The translations under genes were made by a program, and so were the position numbers. The notes below the pieces were generated by a model. It searched no databases, had not been told where the DNA came from, and saw only the letters and a program-made list of their open reading frames with translations. A stretch of 64,000 bases of DNA from Paenibacillus sp. V4I3 (GTDB taxonomy: Bacteria > Bacillota > Bacilli > Paenibacillales > NBRC-103111). Positions 61,190-64,000 of this stretch are shown here, piece after piece. Every line of letters starts with the position of its first letter. The first letter of the stretch is position 1. The stretch covers positions 7,538,501-7,602,500 of the forward strand of contig NZ_JAUSZA010000001.1 of NCBI RefSeq assembly GCF_030817215.1, read 5' to 3'.

Positions 61190-61821
61190 TTAACTATTCT
61201 CAAACACTCTTATAAAATCACTAGGAGATTGTAGACCAGATAGGCTGACCTTCTCGTTGATGACAAAGTAAGGCACCCCTCTGATTCCCAGCTTTTCCGC
61301 GTTGCGCTGTCCTAGTTCAACCTTTTCAATCCCATCGCCTTTAATAAGCCGCATTTTAAGTTCAGCAGCATCATCAGTGATCCCGTTTGCTCTTGCTATT
61401 TCCACAAGTTCATCCACATTACCGATATCGATGCCATTTTCAAAATAAGCCGTATATATCTTCTCAATCAATTGCTCTTGCAAGTTCTCTGGCGTAATAG
61501 CTATTAACTGATGGGATAAGGTAGTATTCGGTGTATATTTCACAATATCCATATTAAATCTAAGACCGAATTGAGCACCGGTTTCATTATACTGCCTCAT
61601 TCTTGCTTCGAATTGAGGAACCCCGCCTAATCTGCCCATCATAACCTGGCGATAATCTTCTCCTTCAGGACGAATGCCAGGATTAATCTGTAAGCATGCC
61701 AACGAACGATTGCCTTAGTGCCTTCTGGCAATTGTTTCAAAGCGGTTCGCAGACTGGTAGTTCCCATACGACACCAGGGACACATCGTATCCATATAAAC
61801 ATCAATCATCAATTTTTTCAT
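61190..61821 (-). pseudogene. DsbA-family (FrnE-like) thiol-disulfide oxidoreductase, frameshifted
   Basis: Frame 1 (ATG 61821): KKLMIDVYMDTMCPWCRMGT, with the CPWC motif, up to VRWHAY. Frame 2 (to 61190): QINPGIRPEGEDYRQVMMGR, continuing to RGVPYFVINEKVSLSGLQS. The switch at ~61692 is repaired by one base (GCTTACAG to GCTTAxCAG). Restored, the protein would be a full-length 2-hydroxychromene-isomerase/FrnE-type DsbA. Overlaps the next gene by 4 bases. Confidence 0.85.
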
Positions 61822-62359
61822 GATTCAACCACAATTGGCTTTACCGTTTTAATATGATTAATATAATCGATGCTGCTCTGTGCTAATCGTTCATCCGTAA
61901 CGATAGAAGTGTCGTTTAGTGAAAAGTGAGGCAGATAAGAGGCACTAATAAAATGAGCAAGTGCTTCTATAGGTCGCAATATTTCTCGGAGGGTAAAGCG
62001 ATTGAACCCGGTTGCTTGATACGACTCTTCCGTACCATAGGTCGAGATCGCAACACCGATTTCTTTACCTGCTGTTTTAGTGCCATCCGGACCATAGGCC
62101 CAGCCGTATAGCAAGACGGAATCAAACCACTTTTTGAGTAATGGCGGTGTGCTGTACCAATAAAGCGGATATTGAAAAATAATCCGGTCATCGCTTCAAT
62201 CAATTGCTGCTCTCTAACAACATCGATATTCTCGTCTGGGTACGATTTATATAATTCATGAATCGTGATATCGCCATGCTTTTGCAATTCCTCCACCCAT
62301 GCTTTATTCCAATTGGATGCGTCGATGTTCGGGTGAGTAACGATTACTAAAGTTTTCAT
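61818..62359 (-). pseudogene. NAD(P)H:quinone oxidoreductase (KefF/YwrO family), frameshifted
   Basis: Frame 1: MKTLVIVTHPNIDASNWNKA to QQLIEA. Frame 2: RIIFQYPLYWYSTPPLLKKW, then FDSVLLYGWAYGPDGTKTAG and GVAISTYGTEESYQATGFNR, and the family C-terminus. The switch at ~62193 is repaired by one C (GCGATGAC to GCGCATGAC, giving A-H-D-R). It is a flavodoxin-fold quinone reductase when intact. Confidence 0.87.
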
Positions 62360-62429
62360 TTTATTTGCTCCATTTCATCATTGTTTTTAGGATCTTTTTT
62401 AATTTACGGACAGGTTTCCTGCATGATTT

Positions 62430-62885
62430 TCATTTGTTTATTGAAAATCTTTCTTGCTTGTTAACTAAGGGTCCATCAAGTTCTGAGATTCGTTTTACTT
62501 CAATCCATTCAGGATCGTTGCGGAAACGATCGTAGTTAAGGTTACGCATTTCCATATTGGCATGCTCAACAACATAATAAAGACGGTTATTTGCTTCATT
62601 TAAATCTTCCCAGAATTGCGTCACTTTCATACCATAATTCATAAATAATTGAACAACATGATCTCTTAACCTTTCTTGGATAACCTTCATCTTATCTAGA
62701 TTTACATCATAAACTCGCAGCTCATATAATATCCAAGTGTTTGTGAGGCGAATAGCCCGTGGACATTTACTTGATTCGTCCACAACTACCCAAAAATTAG
62801 TTACCTTCATGTCATGCTTAGCAAAAGTTCTTATCGTATCATTCCGAAACCGATCCAGTATCGCTTGCATGCGGTCGGGAACCAC
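62430..62885 (-). CDS. Chimeric NIPSNAP-family protein (duplicated N-terminus fused to a second NIPSNAP)
   Basis: The first ~38 residues copy the NIPSNAP at 60175 (RMQAILDRFRNDTIRTFAKH and VTNFWVVVDESS) but its native start is gone: upstream the frame reads a stop where the paralogue has MLYELR. After DESS comes KCPRAIRLTNTW and then a complete, diverged NIPSNAP domain (LYELRVYDVNLDKMKVIQER to SELDGPLVNKQERF) with no ATG of its own. Any translation must start at a GTG or internal codon, so it may be a nonfunctional recombinant. Confidence 0.65.
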   Translation of the reverse strand: MVPDRMQAILDRFRNDTIRTFAKHDMKVTNFWVVVDESSKCPRAIRLTNTWILYELRVYDVNLDKMKVIQERLRDHVVQLFMNYGMKVTQFWEDLNEANNRLYYVVEHANMEMRNLNYDRFRNDPEWIEVKRISELDGPLVNKQERFSINK

Positions 62886-62957
62886 TTGGTAAATCCGCAG
62901 TTCTTATATTGGGTTTATCCTATGTCTGTCTATTAGGGGTAACTTTTCGTCAATTTG

Positions 62958-62990
62958 TTATTTCGGCATAGACGCTTAATCACGCCCTCA
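62958..62990 (+). pseudogene. Remnant of a LysR gene 3' end
   Basis: ATAGACGCTTAATCACGCCC and the following CATTATCAACC closely match 51762-51795 in the intact LysR gene, with small indels. It lies just before the convergent tautomerase gene, so an ancestral LysR-tautomerase adjacency is implied. Confidence 0.75.
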
Positions 62991-63008
62991 TTATCAACCA
63001 TCTAGCGA

Positions 63009-63245
63009 TTACTTCCTCTTATCAGCAAGCTGATGTCGATACTCCAACACAGGCAGTCCGCCCCAACCCCAATTCTCGGTGTCAACCTCTTCGATAACTA
63101 CGAAGGTAGATTCTAAAGGCTTTTTCAGAACGTTTAGCAAAAGCTCGCTGGCCCCTTTAATAAGCGCCGCCTTTTCTTCCGCTGTGACAGACTCACGATC
63201 TGGTGCGGTGCCCTCACGGGTCACTTGAATCGTAACGATCGGCAT
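63009..63245 (-). CDS. 4-oxalocrotonate tautomerase-family protein, second copy
   Basis: A 78-residue paralogue (~90% identical) of the gene at 58306-58542, with the same catalytic Pro2 and ENWGWGG. Differences are scattered, so the duplication is not very recent. It is the second gene after the partial SDR in this copy of the cassette; NMO and the intact NIPSNAP are missing between them. Confidence 0.93.
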   Translation of the reverse strand: MPIVTIQVTREGTAPDRESVTAEEKAALIKGASELLLNVLKKPLESTFVVIEEVDTENWGWGGLPVLEYRHQLADKRK

Positions 63246-63298
63246 GGATATTCTCCCTATTCAAATTAGATTTGTTTTGTATCTACTGTTGCATTTGC

Positions 63299-64000
63299 TT
63301 AGTGACCAGCATTCTGTCCGCCATCAACATAAAGGATCTCACCAGTTACGAAGTTGGCTGAATCCAGATATAAGACTGCTTCGACGATATCATGTGACTC
63401 GCCCATACGTCCCATAGGATGCAATTTAGCTAGAGCATCGTGCGATTCAACAGGGTGCATTGGTGTTTTAATTACCCCAGGTGAGACTGCATTCACCCGA
63501 ATTCCTTTGGAAGCATACTCAATTGCTAATGATTTCGTCGCCGATTTCAGACCGCCCTTCGTCAATGAGGCGAGTACGGAAGGAACGGCAACCGACGGTT
63601 GGTCAACCAGACTCGTCGTGATGGTAATAATGTGTCCCGTTCCTTGTTTAAGCATCTCAGCTACCGCACGTTGAGTAACATGGAAGAAGCCGACGACATT
63701 CGTGGATAAATATGTTTCAAAGTCCTCTTCTGAATACTCCGTAAATGGCTTGGACATGAAAATTCCTGCATTATTAACTAGCGTATCGATGCGTCCATAG
63801 TGAGCCAAACTTTCGTCGATTAAGCGCTGCGCGGTCTTAGGATCTGAAACATTTCCGGCAACATACCGCACTTGTTTTCCTGTAGGATCGATTTCTTTTG
63901 CAGCTTCAGCCAACACTTGTTCGCCGCGTCCATTGATGACTACATTCGCTCCTAGATTCACCATCTCAATCGCCATGGCTTTCCCAAGACCGCTGCTTCC
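63299..64000 (-). CDS. SDR-family oxidoreductase, second copy (N-terminus beyond the window)
   Basis: At least 233 residues, starting within GSSGLGKAMAIEMVNLGANV at the window edge. NNAG and the C-terminal YVDGGQNAGH are present. The active-site segment reads VPSVLASLTKGGLKSATKSL, again with alanine for the YxxxK tyrosine. Similar throughout to the SDR at 60237. Confidence 0.9.
   Translation of the reverse strand, partial: GSSGLGKAMAIEMVNLGANVVINGRGEQVLAEAAKEIDPTGKQVRYVAGNVSDPKTAQRLIDESLAHYGRIDTLVNNAGIFMSKPFTEYSEEDFETYLSTNVVGFFHVTQRAVAEMLKQGTGHIITITTSLVDQPSVAVPSVLASLTKGGLKSATKSLAIEYASKGIRVNAVSPGVIKTPMHPVESHDALAKLHPMGRMGESHDIVEAVLYLDSANFVTGEILYVDGGQNAGH

Noticed and set aside
1..64000. CRISPR array or prophage
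   Set aside because: No regularly spaced repeats, cas genes, or capsid, terminase or integrase genes were seen; the SPbeta-like ligase stands alone.

Overview
The window looks like the chromosome of a spore-forming, low-to-moderate GC Firmicute, most likely Paenibacillus or a close relative. The signs are strong AGGAGG-type ribosome sites, Bacillus-type Zur boxes, an alpha/beta-type small acid-soluble spore protein, a GerA-type germinant receptor, and many genes whose best-known relatives are in Bacillus subtilis. No phage, CRISPR, rRNA or tRNA was found.

Layout. 1-9.4 kb, minus strand: one long Ter stress operon (terB, four TerD-family genes, terC), then a five-gene biosynthetic module of unknown product (TIM-barrel lyase, two phosphoribosyltransferase-like proteins, HAD phosphatase, ATP-grasp) that runs off the left edge. 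9.5-18.5 kb, minus: an S-alkyl-cysteine salvage cluster resembling the B. subtilis ytmI/tcyJKLMN/cmo locus (LysR regulator, amino-acid ABC importer, two flavin monooxygenases, N-deacetylase, GNAT, and a DinB/YfiT-like protein). 18.6-21.8 kb: a twice-frameshifted diguanylate cyclase, an unrecognised protein and a small zinc-ribbon protein. 21.9-31.2 kb, minus: an ACT-malic enzyme, a gamma-glutamyl hydrolase, an oligopeptide ABC importer and a cytoplasmic gamma-glutamyltransferase, divergent from a LysR gene. These probably import and degrade gamma-glutamyl peptides. 32.5-35.4 kb, plus: a DapB-like dehydrogenase, a 10-codon leader with an exceptionally strong ribosome site, and a secreted FN3-FN3-M23 hydrolase.

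35.5-41.6 kb, minus: a compact zinc-starvation island (znuC-znuB-znuA, zagA, spare L33, an unrecognised protein, an AAA ATPase, zur) with three candidate Zur boxes. 41.7-45.1 kb: small spore/stress genes and an SPbeta-type ATP-dependent DNA ligase with an altered motif III. 45.2-47.4 kb: a secreted beta-propeller/copper-amine-oxidase-N/MORN protein. 47.5-49.6 kb: a gene-poor patch with a PIN/antitoxin pair and an IS110 scar. 49.7-51.9 kb: a YbfB-like MFS exporter and a divergent LysR gene.

52-58.3 kb: a germinant-receptor locus whose B subunit is transcribed convergently with A, C and a small fourth protein, followed by a group II intron inserted just downstream of a terminator, as group IIC introns do. 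58.3-64 kb: an oxidoreductase cassette (tautomerase, nitronate monooxygenase, NIPSNAP, SDR) with a second, rearranged copy. LysR promoter and LysR 3'-end remnants scattered through it show repeated duplication and deletion. The second half also contains two frameshifted genes and a chimeric NIPSNAP.

The least explained items are the AAA ATPase and its partner in the zinc island, the Ter biosynthetic module, the leader upstream of the M23 gene, and the duplication history of 50.8-64 kb. All functions are inferred from reading the sequence; no database search was run.
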